Shown here piece by piece: positions 44,955-53,479 of a stretch of DNA of 64,000 nucleotides. The stretch comes from JAJRAN01 sp963827135 (lineage in GTDB: Archaea; Thermoplasmatota; Thermoplasmata; Methanomassiliicoccales; UBA472): positions 62,001-126,000 of the forward strand of contig CAWGZX010000008.1 of NCBI GenBank assembly GCA_963827135.1, in the 5' to 3' direction. The position numbers and the translations under genes are program-made. The notes below the pieces were generated by a model, which saw nothing but the letters and a program-made list of their open reading frames with translations, did no database searches and had not been told where the DNA came from. Each line of letters starts with the position of its first letter. The stretch's first letter is position 1.

Positions 44955-45974
44955 TCATGGCAGGATCTGCATGTATGTTCCGACCTTGCCCTTGATGGCC
45001 GCGTCATACACAAGTTTGGCGGTGACGCAATCCTGGACCGCGAGCCCGGTGGAGCAGAACACGGTGATCTCGCCTTCGTTCTCTCGTCCTGGACGAAGGC
45101 CAGCGACTATCTGACCGATCTCAGCGTGAATCTCCTTCCTAGAGAGGAGACCAGCATGCAAAGGCACGTTGATCTCGCCTGAATGGGACGCTTGCTCCCA
45201 ATCATCTATCACCAGGCGCGAGCGCTTCAGTATCATCGGGTCCATCTCCTGCTTCCCAGGCGCATCAGCACCGATACAGTTGAAGTGCGTGCCCTTCGAC
45301 ACCCATTCGTCCATGACCAGAGGCTTCCGAGATGGGGTCGCCGTCACCACGATGTCCGCGCCTTGGACGCAGTCCTTTGGTGAAGGGACCGCCATGATGT
45401 CCGGTAATTCGTCCTTGTACTTGTGACTGAACTCCTTCGCCATCTCCCAAGCCCGCTCCGAGACCATGTCGCAGATGCGCACCGATTCGAACCCACTATA
45501 TTGGGTCAGGAGGGCCAGGAGCTGGGTCTTCGCTTGGTTGCCCGCCCCTACCATGCCCACTACCTTGGGGCTCTTCTTCGCCAGATACTTGGAGGCCACG
45601 GCGCTCGCCGCTCCAGTCCGAAGCCCGGTGATGTGCGTGGCATCCATGAACGCCAGAGGGGCTCCGGTCCTCGGGTCCACCAGGAGCAAGGTGGCCATGA
45701 CCGTGCGCATGCCATGCTCCTTGAAGTTGTTGGCGTGCACGTTCACGATCTTCACCGCGGCCGTATCCAGGTCCTCCACGTAGGAAGGCATGGTCCTGAG
45801 GTCGCCTGAATATTTAGTGAAGTCCAGGTACACTTTTGGCGGCATCTGCACCTTTCCCAACCCCTTGAAACGGAACGCGCCCTCTACCGCTTCGATCACA
45901 TCCTTCATCTCCAGCAGCTTCTCGACCTGCTCGGCCGTCAGGATCAGGGTCTTGACCTTGGTATCCGTGGTCAT
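44955..45974 (-). CDS. ornithine cyclodeaminase/alanine dehydrogenase-family enzyme
   Basis: A 339-residue NAD-dependent enzyme of the mu-crystallin family. It contains GDLRTMPSYVEDLDTAAVKIVNVHANN, DATHITGLRTGAASAVASKYLA, the Rossmann loop VGMVGAGNQAKTQLLAL, and CIGADAPGKQEMDP. Archaeal members such as that of Archaeoglobus are alanine dehydrogenases, which would link pyruvate and ammonia to alanine; ornithine cyclodeaminase is the alternative. It converges on gcvPB. AGGTG precedes the ATG at 45974. Confidence 0.88.
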   Translation of the reverse strand: MTTDTKVKTLILTAEQVEKLLEMKDVIEAVEGAFRFKGLGKVQMPPKVYLDFTKYSGDLRTMPSYVEDLDTAAVKIVNVHANNFKEHGMRTVMATLLLVDPRTGAPLAFMDATHITGLRTGAASAVASKYLAKKSPKVVGMVGAGNQAKTQLLALLTQYSGFESVRICDMVSERAWEMAKEFSHKYKDELPDIMAVPSPKDCVQGADIVVTATPSRKPLVMDEWVSKGTHFNCIGADAPGKQEMDPMILKRSRLVIDDWEQASHSGEINVPLHAGLLSRKEIHAEIGQIVAGLRPGRENEGEITVFCSTGLAVQDCVTAKLVYDAAIKGKVGTYMQILP

Positions 45975-46138
45975 TGGTACACCTACTTGGTTATATGGGA
46001 GGCAGCGTCATTCAAGAGAGATAAAGCCAGCGTGATTCGTTCTCTCATGCCCCTTCGGGCCGCGAAGCCGACGAATGAGATTGAAATTCGATTTGGACAA
46101 GGAAAAGGCTTTTTCTCAGGTAAAGCGATGGCTGCAGC

Positions 46139-46813
46139 ATGAGCGCCTCGGCCAGGCCTGAACCCGCTTCCACCCCGGAGAGCCTGAGCGAATCCGTGCC
46201 CCGCAAAGGGGTCTTCATCGTCTTCGAGGGCATCGACGGGTCGGGCAAGAGCACGGTGGCCAAGATGGTCTTCGAGGCGTTGTCCGAAGAGCTGCCTGGT
46301 AGGGTGGTGCTCACGGCCGAGCCTACTGAGTCCTTCATCGGCAAGGCGGTGCGCCATGCCAACCAGAGCGGGGCGGACGAGCTGGCGGAGGCGCTGCTCT
46401 TCGTGGCCGACCGGGCCGAGCACACCAAGGAGATCAGGGCATGGCTTTCGCAGGGCAAGGTGGTCCTGTGCGACCGCTACTACGCCTCGACCATAGCCTA
46501 CCAGGGAGCCCTCTTGAAGGAGCGCATGGGAGGCGCGAAGAGGGCGGTGGAGTGGCTCAAGGCCATGAACGAGCCGGTCATCGTGCACCCGGACCTCACT
46601 CTCCTTCTGACGGTGAGCGTGACCACGGCGATCGAGAGGCTGAGCTCGCGCAAGGCGCTCACCAAGTTCGAGGACCTGCGCTACCTCAACGACGTGGACC
46701 TGATCTACCGTGGCCTATGCATGGAGGACCCTTGCTTCCACACCTTGGACGCCAATAGACCAGTGCGTGAGGTGGTCGCGGAGGCCTTGGTCCCAATAAA
46801 AAGCAAGTTTTAA
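46139..46813 (+). CDS. tmk: thymidylate kinase
   Basis: A 224-residue dTMP kinase. The P-loop is FIVFEGIDGSGKSTVAKMV, followed by TAEPTESFIGKAVR, LLFVADRAEHTKEIRAWLSQGKVVLCDRYYASTIAYQGA and the lid region. It phosphorylates dTMP to dTDP. The first 24 residues (SASARPEPASTPESLSE) are a Ser/Pro-rich extension not typical for the family, so a downstream start is possible, although no ATG precedes the P-loop. CoaBC follows after 25 bases on the same strand. Confidence 0.93.
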   Translation: MSASARPEPASTPESLSESVPRKGVFIVFEGIDGSGKSTVAKMVFEALSEELPGRVVLTAEPTESFIGKAVRHANQSGADELAEALLFVADRAEHTKEIRAWLSQGKVVLCDRYYASTIAYQGALLKERMGGAKRAVEWLKAMNEPVIVHPDLTLLLTVSVTTAIERLSSRKALTKFEDLRYLNDVDLIYRGLCMEDPCFHTLDANRPVREVVAEALVPIKSKF

Positions 46814-46838
46814 GATTCTGACCAGGGATGGACCCCTC

Positions 46839-48041
46839 ATGCATCCTACCGATGCCCTGAGAGGGACCAAGTCCAAGACCCTCGAGGGGAAGCGCATCGT
46901 CCTAGGCATCACTGGCAGCATCGCCGCCGTGGAATGTTTCGATTTGGCGAGGGAGCTGGTCCGTCATGGGGCTCAGGTGCATGCGGTCCTGAGCGATGAT
47001 GCGGCCAAGTTGGTGACGCCTTGGACCATGGAGTTCTCCACCGGCAACCCGGTGATCGAGGTCATCGACGGCAAGGTCCAGCATGTCTCTCTGCTTGGGG
47101 ATATTGAGGGTAAGGCAGACCTGCTGCTCATCGCGCCATCCACAGCGAACACCATCTCCAAGATCGCCTGCGGGATAGACGACACCCCGGTCACGACCAT
47201 GGCCACCACGGCAATCGGCTCTGGGACCCCTGTCATGATCGCCCCGGCCATGCATTTGGCGATGTACCAGAACCCCTTCGTCAAGAGGAATGTGGAGAAG
47301 TTGGTCGCCGCAGGCATCGAGATGATCGGGCCGCGCATCGAAGGCAAGAAGGCCAAGGTGGCGGAGAACGACGAAATAGTCGCCAAGGTCATCAGGCGCA
47401 TCGGTAGGCGCGACCTGGTCGGCCGGAAGATGCTGATAATAGGTGGCTCGAGCGAGGAGCCGATCGACGAGATGAGGGTGATAACCAACCGCGGGACCGG
47501 TGCGACCGGCTTGCATCTGGCCATGGCAGCCTTCCATCGGGGGGCGGAGGTCGAGCTATGGATGGGGAGATGCGTAGTGCCGATACCGAGCTTCTTGGAT
47601 GTCGAGCGCTTCGCCACCGTCGAGGACTTACTAGAACTGGTCAAGAGGAAAGGCCGTCAAGACGTCGTCATCGTCCCGGCCGCTCTAGGCGACTATTCGC
47701 CGCAGCCTTCCAAGGGGAAGATCCCGTCCGGCAAGGCGGAGCTGGAGCTGGTCCTGCACCCATTGCCCAAGGTGCTGGAAGCACTAAGGCCCAAGGCCAA
47801 GGTGCTGGTGGGCTTCAAGGCCGAGCATGGCCTAGAGGAGAGAGAGCTGGTCGCCAGGGCGAGGAAGAAGCTGGCCTCAGTGCCGCTGGAGATGGTGGTG
47901 GCCAACGACCTGAAGATGGTCGACATGGAAAGCACCAAGGCGCTGATCATCAAGCCAAAGGGAAAGATCGTAAAGTTCAAAGGGAGGAAGTCCGAGCTCG
48001 CCGACCGGGTCTTGGACGAGGCCTTCCATCTCGAGGGTTGA
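46839..48041 (+). CDS. coaBC: phosphopantothenoylcysteine decarboxylase / phosphopantothenate-cysteine ligase
   Basis: A 400-residue bifunctional flavoprotein of CoA synthesis. The CoaC half shows LGITGSIAAVECFDLARELV, LLLIAPSTANTISKIACGIDD with the catalytic cysteine, and IAPAMHLAMYQNPFVKRNVEKL. The CoaB half begins near residue 195 with LIIGGSSEEPIDEMRVITNRGTGATGLHLAMAAFHRGAEVELWMG. It turns 4'-phosphopantothenate and cysteine into 4'-phosphopantetheine. The pantoate kinase gene follows 7 bases after the stop, so two steps of the archaeal CoA route are joined. Confidence 0.94.
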   Translation: MHPTDALRGTKSKTLEGKRIVLGITGSIAAVECFDLARELVRHGAQVHAVLSDDAAKLVTPWTMEFSTGNPVIEVIDGKVQHVSLLGDIEGKADLLLIAPSTANTISKIACGIDDTPVTTMATTAIGSGTPVMIAPAMHLAMYQNPFVKRNVEKLVAAGIEMIGPRIEGKKAKVAENDEIVAKVIRRIGRRDLVGRKMLIIGGSSEEPIDEMRVITNRGTGATGLHLAMAAFHRGAEVELWMGRCVVPIPSFLDVERFATVEDLLELVKRKGRQDVVIVPAALGDYSPQPSKGKIPSGKAELELVLHPLPKVLEALRPKAKVLVGFKAEHGLEERELVARARKKLASVPLEMVVANDLKMVDMESTKALIIKPKGKIVKFKGRKSELADRVLDEAFHLEG

Positions 48042-48048
48042 GCCTTTC

Positions 48049-48912
48049 ATGAAGGCGAAGGCGTTCTGCCCCGGGCACATCACAGGATTCTTCCAGATAA
48101 TGGAGCACAAGGACCCGATGCGGTCGGGGTCGCGAGGCGCAGGCCTCTGCGTGAACCTCGGAGCCACCTCCACGGTGATGATAGAGGAGGGGAACGGTGA
48201 GGTCATCGTCTCAATCAATGGCAAGGAGGAGAGGGCTCTGGTCACCGCGACCGCGGTCAACAACGTCATCCTGGACAGGAAGGTGGACGTGTATGTGGAC
48301 ACCGTCCTCGACCTGCCCATGGGACAGGGCTTCGGCACCAGCGCGGCCGGGGCTTTGTCCGCCGCGCAGGCCACCAGTGACCTGCTCGGGCTGCCCTTCC
48401 GCGTCGCGCTGCGGGCGGCGCACGAGGCCGAGCTCTCGAACCGCACCGGGCTGGGGGACGTGGCTGCTCTCTCCCGAGGAGGCTTGACCTTCAGGAGGAA
48501 GGAGGGCCTCCCGCCCTTCGGGATCATAGACCGTATCAACGCTGAGCCGGAGGTGGTGCTGTGCGTGGTCGGGGGCCCGATCTCCACCCCCAAGGTGCTC
48601 GGCGACCCGGAGAAGCGCAAGGCTGTGAACGAGGTGGGCAAGGAGTGCGTCAAGAAGATGGCCCTGTCCCCTACGCTGGCAACGCTGATGCGTCTGTCGC
48701 GGCAGTTCATGAGCGATACTGGACTCGCGACCAAGGAGGTCGAGGGGGCGGTGAAGGCGGCCGAGGAGTACGGCCCGGCCAGCATGGCCATGCTCGGCAA
48801 CTCGGTATTCGCCGTCGGCCATGTGAAAGACCAGGACCGCGTGCTCTCGGAGATGGGCACCACCTTCCGCTGCAAGGTGGATTGGCGCGGGCCCCGGCTG
48901 TTGGAGGTCTGA
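48049..48912 (+). CDS. pantoate kinase (GHMP family)
   Basis: A 287-residue GHMP kinase typical of archaea, which use pantoate kinase plus phosphopantothenate synthetase instead of bacterial PanC/PanK. Segments are AKAFCPGHITGFFQI, SRGAGLCVNLGATSTV, the ATP loop LPMGQGFGTSAAGALSAAQA, and GLGDVAALSRGGLTFRRKEG. The gene starts 7 bases after coaBC. The neighbouring context supports this identity over other GHMP kinases. Confidence 0.93.
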   Translation: MKAKAFCPGHITGFFQIMEHKDPMRSGSRGAGLCVNLGATSTVMIEEGNGEVIVSINGKEERALVTATAVNNVILDRKVDVYVDTVLDLPMGQGFGTSAAGALSAAQATSDLLGLPFRVALRAAHEAELSNRTGLGDVAALSRGGLTFRRKEGLPPFGIIDRINAEPEVVLCVVGGPISTPKVLGDPEKRKAVNEVGKECVKKMALSPTLATLMRLSRQFMSDTGLATKEVEGAVKAAEEYGPASMAMLGNSVFAVGHVKDQDRVLSEMGTTFRCKVDWRGPRLLEV

Positions 48913-48963
48913 CGACCTTCTGCCTGAGAACTCATTTTTCGATTGGGGGCATGTTCACCAACC

Positions 48964-49431
48964 ATGGATGACCAGGAAATGACGATGGAGGGGGTCCGTG
49001 GCATCGCCTGGAGGCTGGCGGCGAGCTTGCTGATAGGGGTCCTCTGGTTCGCATTCCTGATGGTCTGGCTGTTCTTCCTCTCATCGGACTTCTCCTTCTA
49101 CGAGAACCTGGCGGTCATCCTGCTGTCGGGAGTGGCAGCCCTGGGCTCACTGATGGCCTTATGGCTCATCTACGGGCTCAGCCTGGCGAGGCAGGTGCGG
49201 GGAATACGTCCGGGGTGGGCAAGTGAGGAGGGACGCTGGTTTGGTAAGATTGGGGTGGGGTCCTTGGTCGTCTGGGCCAGCTGGTTCGGATTCCTCAACA
49301 TCTGGCTCTATTTCTTCGCTGACGGATATGAGGCGATAGAGAACGTGGCGGCGATCGTGGCCTCGATGATCGTGGCGGGCGTTCTTTCGGCCGGTCTCTG
49401 GAGCCGCTTCCGAGATGAGTTTCATTCGTAG
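48964..49431 (+). CDS. four-helix membrane protein
   Basis: A 155-residue membrane protein with two similar halves. Each has a helix pair: LIGVLWFAFLMVWLFFLSSDFSFYENLAVILLSG and GSLVVWASWFGFLNIWLYFFADGYEAIENVAAIVAS. The repeat of WFxFLxxWLxFxxxxxxxxENxA implies an internal duplication. Function unknown. The ATG at 48964 is preferred over a TTG at 48943. Its stop overlaps the end of the convergent DUF357 gene. Confidence 0.7.
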   Translation: MDDQEMTMEGVRGIAWRLAASLLIGVLWFAFLMVWLFFLSSDFSFYENLAVILLSGVAALGSLMALWLIYGLSLARQVRGIRPGWASEEGRWFGKIGVGSLVVWASWFGFLNIWLYFFADGYEAIENVAAIVASMIVAGVLSAGLWSRFRDEFHS

Positions 49432-49715
49432 AGCGTGAAGAGCCGATCGTCCTCGCCGACCTCGAAGAGCCCTATGCGCGCGCCGGCGTCCAACCAGCCA
49501 TGGGCATAGTTCACGCAGGCGAAGGCGTTGACGAAGTCTCCCTTGTCATAGAAGTGCCTGGCATCGCTGTAGTAGGAGTTGGCCATCTCGAGGAAGGAGT
49601 CGGCCAGCTTGCGGTTGAATGAACGCGGGGGCGCGGCCACCTTGATCTTGTCGAGCGCGCGCTTGGTGGTATCCAGGTACTTGGATATCTTCTCCTCGGT
49701 GATGCGGTCCTGCAT
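49422..49715 (-). CDS. DUF357 family protein
   Basis: A 97-residue helical protein: EEKISKYLDTTKRALDKIKVA, then LADSFLEMANSYYSDARHFYDKGDFVNAFACVNYAHGWLDAGARIGLFEV, a TPR/HEPN-like helical pair typical of DUF357. Function unknown. Its ATG lies two bases after the HerA stop on the same strand. Such tight coupling suggests that it acts with HerA. Confidence 0.85.
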   Translation of the reverse strand: MQDRITEEKISKYLDTTKRALDKIKVAAPPRSFNRKLADSFLEMANSYYSDARHFYDKGDFVNAFACVNYAHGWLDAGARIGLFEVGEDDRLFTLYE

Positions 49716-49717
49716 CT

Positions 49718-51298
49718 CTACCTCTTGGTGGGGATTATCTCCACCGACTCGCCGCCGTGCCTGCTCTCCCTGGGCCGCACCTCGACGAACAAAGGCATCT
49801 GGATGTTCGCGCCGATGATCAGGGCGACGCCGATGGGCAGGCGCTGGATCTCGTCCTCCATGCCCTCGGACAGGCCTTCCAACGAGTTGGTGATGGCCTT
49901 GAGGTCGTTGGGGTTGGTGACCTTGAGGATCATCTGGGTGTTGCACTGCGAGAGCACGTTCTTGTCGATCTTGGCCGCCCTTTGCGATATCACCGTGAGC
50001 CCGAGGCCGAACTTGCGGCCTTCGGAGGCGATGGTGCGGAAGATCTTGCTGCTGGCCGCCAGCCCCTGCTGCGGGCAGTAGTTATGCGCCTCCTCGCATA
50101 CCATCATCATAGGCGGTATGCGCCCGGCCTTGCGCAGCTCGAAGCAAGCGGAGGCGATACGCGCCACGACCAGCTCTTGGATGTCGGGGGGCGTGCCCTT
50201 GAAGTTGATGATGGTGGTCCTGCCCTTCTGGAGGAGCTCGTCCATCTTCGTCCCCTGCGCCGCGAAGATGTTAATCTCGTGCAGGTACTCGAGCTCGGCG
50301 ATGAGCGTGGCGTTCTGGCTCTCTTCGTCGGCATTGAGCACGGCGATAAGATCCTTCATGGCATAGTCGGCCTTGGCCGTCTTCACGGACTCTATCGCCT
50401 TCCTCAAGGCGTTCAGGAAGGAGGCGCCCTTCTTGATGTTGGTGAGCTCGAGGATGTCGCGGGCCTCGAGGTTGGACAGAGTGAATCGTAGAGGCTTGGC
50501 CCTCGGATTGATGGTCGTGTCCGTGGTGAACTCCAAGATGCGGTCATCATAGCTCTTCGGCGTGACATTGAAGTTGCGGTGGCTCTTCGAGGCGGTGCCC
50601 TTGTCCCGCATCGCTCCATACTCGCCGTGAGGATCGAAGATCAGGGTGGTGACGTCGTGCTTCATCAGCTCCTCGATGAGGTCGCCGCATAGGAAGCTCT
50701 TCCCTCCTCCGGTCTTGGCCAGGATGCAGACGTGCTTCTGCACCATGGCGTTTATGTCCACCTCCACCCGGATGTTATGGCCGAAGAGCAGGCCGACGTA
50801 GGCACCGGTCTCCATGTTCTCCTTGAGGCCGATGACCTCCTTGATGATCTGATCGGTCGCCTTGTACACGTGATCTCCCGCTTTGAACGGGGTATGTGGC
50901 ACTTGCAGCAGGCCGCGGTCGTCGCGGAAACCGACGATGTCCACCTTGGCGATGACCTCCTCGTCGATGTCCACGTCCTCCCCGTCCTCGATCTTCTTGG
51001 CCCTGTCCAATGATAGATTGGTCTTCCTCTCCATCGAGGACACGCGACCCAGGACCCATCCCTCGTGGGCATGCTCGACCTGGATGTACTCCATGGTCTC
51101 GATGTCCCCGAACACGCGGAAGAAGAAGTCGCAGGTGCCGACGTTGCCGAAGATTATGCCGACGTGCGTCAGCCCGTCATGCTTGGGGTGCTTGTGGTTG
51201 CCCGTCGCCGCTGGTGCAGTTGAAGTTTCGATGTGGTCGGCAGCCGCTGGGCTGGAGACAGCTGGAGCTTCCACGGAAGAATCGGTTTGCATGCCCAT
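49718..51298 (-). CDS. herA: HerA-type ATPase (DUF87)
   Basis: A 526-residue HerA/FtsK-like translocase. It begins with a disordered segment (residues 1-45) and a HAS-barrel domain (THVGIIFGNVGTCDFFFRVFG...VQVEHAHEGWVLGRV-like). Walker A is CILAKTGGGKSFLCGDLIEEL, Walker B MMMVCEEAHNYCPQQ, and later LGLTVISQRAAKIDKNVLSQCNTQMILKVTN. HerA usually pumps DNA in end resection with NurA, Mre11 and Rad50; none of these is nearby, so another role is possible. The start at 51298 is chosen because a TATA box (CATATTTATCCC) lies 35 bases upstream; the frame extends to 51439. Confidence 0.88.
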   Translation of the reverse strand: MGMQTDSSVEAPAVSSPAAADHIETSTAPAATGNHKHPKHDGLTHVGIIFGNVGTCDFFFRVFGDIETMEYIQVEHAHEGWVLGRVSSMERKTNLSLDRAKKIEDGEDVDIDEEVIAKVDIVGFRDDRGLLQVPHTPFKAGDHVYKATDQIIKEVIGLKENMETGAYVGLLFGHNIRVEVDINAMVQKHVCILAKTGGGKSFLCGDLIEELMKHDVTTLIFDPHGEYGAMRDKGTASKSHRNFNVTPKSYDDRILEFTTDTTINPRAKPLRFTLSNLEARDILELTNIKKGASFLNALRKAIESVKTAKADYAMKDLIAVLNADEESQNATLIAELEYLHEINIFAAQGTKMDELLQKGRTTIINFKGTPPDIQELVVARIASACFELRKAGRIPPMMMVCEEAHNYCPQQGLAASSKIFRTIASEGRKFGLGLTVISQRAAKIDKNVLSQCNTQMILKVTNPNDLKAITNSLEGLSEGMEDEIQRLPIGVALIIGANIQMPLFVEVRPRESRHGGESVEIIPTKR

Positions 51299-51378
51299 CC
51301 CAGCGGATGATATCCAATGAATGGGATAAATATGTTTGCAGTACCTGGTGCTCCATTCGGACCCTAGATGAGCTGGCT

Positions 51379-52464
51379 CTAACCCTCTTCCTTCTTCGTG
51401 ATCCGGTAATAGGGTTTGGGCGCCGAGGGCGAAAAGCAATCGTCCTTGAACACCTTGGGCGAGAGGCCCATGTCCATTAGCACGTCCTTGACGGCCCTGC
51501 GCACCGATTCCCTCAGCTTGTCAGGTGAGGAGACTATCCTGGCGTTGATGTAGATGGTCACATCGCCTTCGGCGTTTCTGGAGCCCTTGACCCCGTCTAC
51601 GCTGATCGTTGGACCTACCTGGCTCATCTTCACCGCGTTGATGTCCGAGACCAGCATCAGCTTCGCATGCGCGATCTCCACGGAGGAAAATTCGGAAGAG
51701 ATGCGCCGAAGGATGCGGGTGATAAGGTCGTAGGCGTCGAACTTGGTGGAGCTCTTCAGCTCCACGCGGCCATTGTACCATCCGAGCTCCGCCTCCGCCT
51801 TGGCGTAAGTATCATAATCGATGTCCTTCGGCGATCGGTCGCTGGTCCTCTTCGAGTCGATAATCGCCATGACCCTCTCGAAGCCTTCCCCGGTGACTGA
51901 GGAGTAAGGTATGACCTTCGCCTCCTTGTTGACCTCCCTGATCGATGCCGTGACCTTCCTGATGTCCTTCTTCAGGACGAGATCGACCTTTGAAAGCACC
52001 ACGTATTCCGCCTCCTCGATCTGGTGATGGCGGAGATAGCCCCGAAGCGAATCGGGGGAAAGCCCCTCGCTGAGAGCTCTGGAAGCGTCGAGCACGATCA
52101 TCAGAGGCGCTACTGTGAATGCGTCCGCATACACGACCTTGAGCGGACCGATCACCGTGGCGAGGAGGTCGGTGCAACTCCCTACTGGCTCTGCGATGAT
52201 GATGTCAGGGTCGGCCTTCTTGATCAAGCCTTTTGCGTCGTGAATGAAATCGGGGAAGCGACAACAGAAGCATCCTCCCTGGACATCGCAGGTATCAAGA
52301 CCATGATTGCATGAATATTGGCTATCGACCAGGTCCGTTCCTTGGTCGTTCATTATGATCGCGATCTTCCTCCCGGACTTCGTCAGGCTGTTGGCCATAT
52401 TGGTGATCAATGTGGTCTTGCCAGATCCAAGGAACCCCCCGATGATCGCGATTCGAGTCTTCAT
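51379..52464 (-). CDS. CobW/G3E-family GTPase
   Basis: A 361-residue G3E GTPase. The P-loop is IAIIGGFLGSGKTTLITNMAN. The metal motif GGCFCCRFPDF is a CxCC type, as in CobW and zinc chaperones. IIAEPVGSCTDL and VLSKVDLVLKKD supply the switch and base-recognition sites. The C-terminal 160 residues are specific to an archaeal subgroup found in methanogens. A role in delivering metal or cofactor to an enzyme is likely; the client is unknown. The neighbours (HerA downstream, aquaporin divergent) give no clue. Confidence 0.85.
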   Translation of the reverse strand: MKTRIAIIGGFLGSGKTTLITNMANSLTKSGRKIAIIMNDQGTDLVDSQYSCNHGLDTCDVQGGCFCCRFPDFIHDAKGLIKKADPDIIIAEPVGSCTDLLATVIGPLKVVYADAFTVAPLMIVLDASRALSEGLSPDSLRGYLRHHQIEEAEYVVLSKVDLVLKKDIRKVTASIREVNKEAKVIPYSSVTGEGFERVMAIIDSKRTSDRSPKDIDYDTYAKAEAELGWYNGRVELKSSTKFDAYDLITRILRRISSEFSSVEIAHAKLMLVSDINAVKMSQVGPTISVDGVKGSRNAEGDVTIYINARIVSSPDKLRESVRRAVKDVLMDMGLSPKVFKDDCFSPSAPKPYYRITKKEEG

Positions 52465-52572
52465 CTGCCTCTCCGGTTGCCCAATCGGACACCCTGATTA
52501 ATAATTTATTTCAAACTCCAATATTCCATGAGCGTAGCAAGGGATTAGCATCCGTCAATGTCGGCTCGATTC

Positions 52573-52611
52573 ACTCAATTATTTGAGTTCAATATCAATT
52601 ATTTATAAGTA
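52573..52611 (+). promoter_or_regulatory. aquaporin promoter with 20-bp spaced direct repeat
   Basis: TCAATTATTT occurs at 52575-52584 and again at 52595-52604, exactly two helical turns apart. The first copy overlaps an inverted repeat ACTCAA-TTAT-TTGAGT (52573-52588), the second overlaps the TATA element ATTTATAAG (52601-52609). A regulator binding here could block or recruit transcription factors. Confidence 0.45.
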
Positions 52612-52658
52612 AAATTCATGATTGGCTGCGGATAGGTCCGCTGGGCCTGAAGGAGGGA

Positions 52659-53391
52659 GTGTCTGCCGACTTTAAAGCAGAATCTGCTGGCCGAGTTCGT
52701 TGGGTCTATGTTCCTGGTCATTGCGGCGATTGGTTCCACGATACTGGCCTTCGATGTCTTCGGCGCCGACCTCGCATTGGCCGTGCTCATGAACGCCATA
52801 GCGGTTGCGTTCGTGCTCTTCGCGCTAATCGAGAGCTTCGGGTCGATCTCAGGCAGCCATTTCAATCCAGCGGTGACGCTGGCCATGTACATCACTGGTC
52901 AGATGAAGAGAAAGAGAGCTATCTACTACGTCATCGTGCAGTTCCTAGGAGGATTCATCGGACTGCTGGCAACCCACATCATGTTCTATGACACCGTACC
53001 GACCTTGATAACGATATCAGAGAACACGAAGACCCCCGGACTTTATTTCGCCGAGTTCCTAGGCGCGTTCATCCTCGTGGGGGTCATCATCGGTTGCGTC
53101 CGCGGCGGTTCCAAGCACACCGGTCTCTCGGTCGCCTACGTTGTAGGCGGGATGCTGATCACCACCGCGAGCACGATGTATGCCAACCCCATGGTCACGT
53201 TCTGCCGCATCTTCACCTATGCCATCTGCGGCATCGCCCCGTTGGACGCCGTGTTCTTCATCATAGCCGAGCTTGCAGGGGCAGTGGCCGCTGCGCTTGT
53301 CTTCGGGGTCATCTATCCAATGAAGCTCAAGGACAAATGCGACCCCTTCGAATGCCCTCCGAACAAGCTCATAGAGATCAAGTCAGAATGA
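52659..53391 (+). CDS. aquaporin/MIP-family channel, N-terminus disturbed near 52677
   Basis: A six-helix MIP channel. The first pore motif is SGSHFNPAVTLAMYITGQ, and the second is MYANPMVTFCRIFTYAICG, where NPA is changed to NPM. From ATG 52708 it has 227 residues but loses the first half of helix 1. Upstream, the same frame encodes TLKQNLLAEFVGS, a normal MIP start, without a start codon. A GTG at 52659 with AAGGAGGG before it is one base out of frame, so removing one base near 52677 would give VSADFKQNLLAEFVGS. The NPM variant suggests a specificity for glycerol or other small solutes rather than water. Confidence 0.85.
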
Positions 53392-53479
53392 CTGAAGAAA
53401 CCCCACTTGGATGGCCGGGCTTCCCCTGTTCCCCCGGCCATCCCAAATCCTTTAAGTCCAGCAACGAATTCACTGGGCG

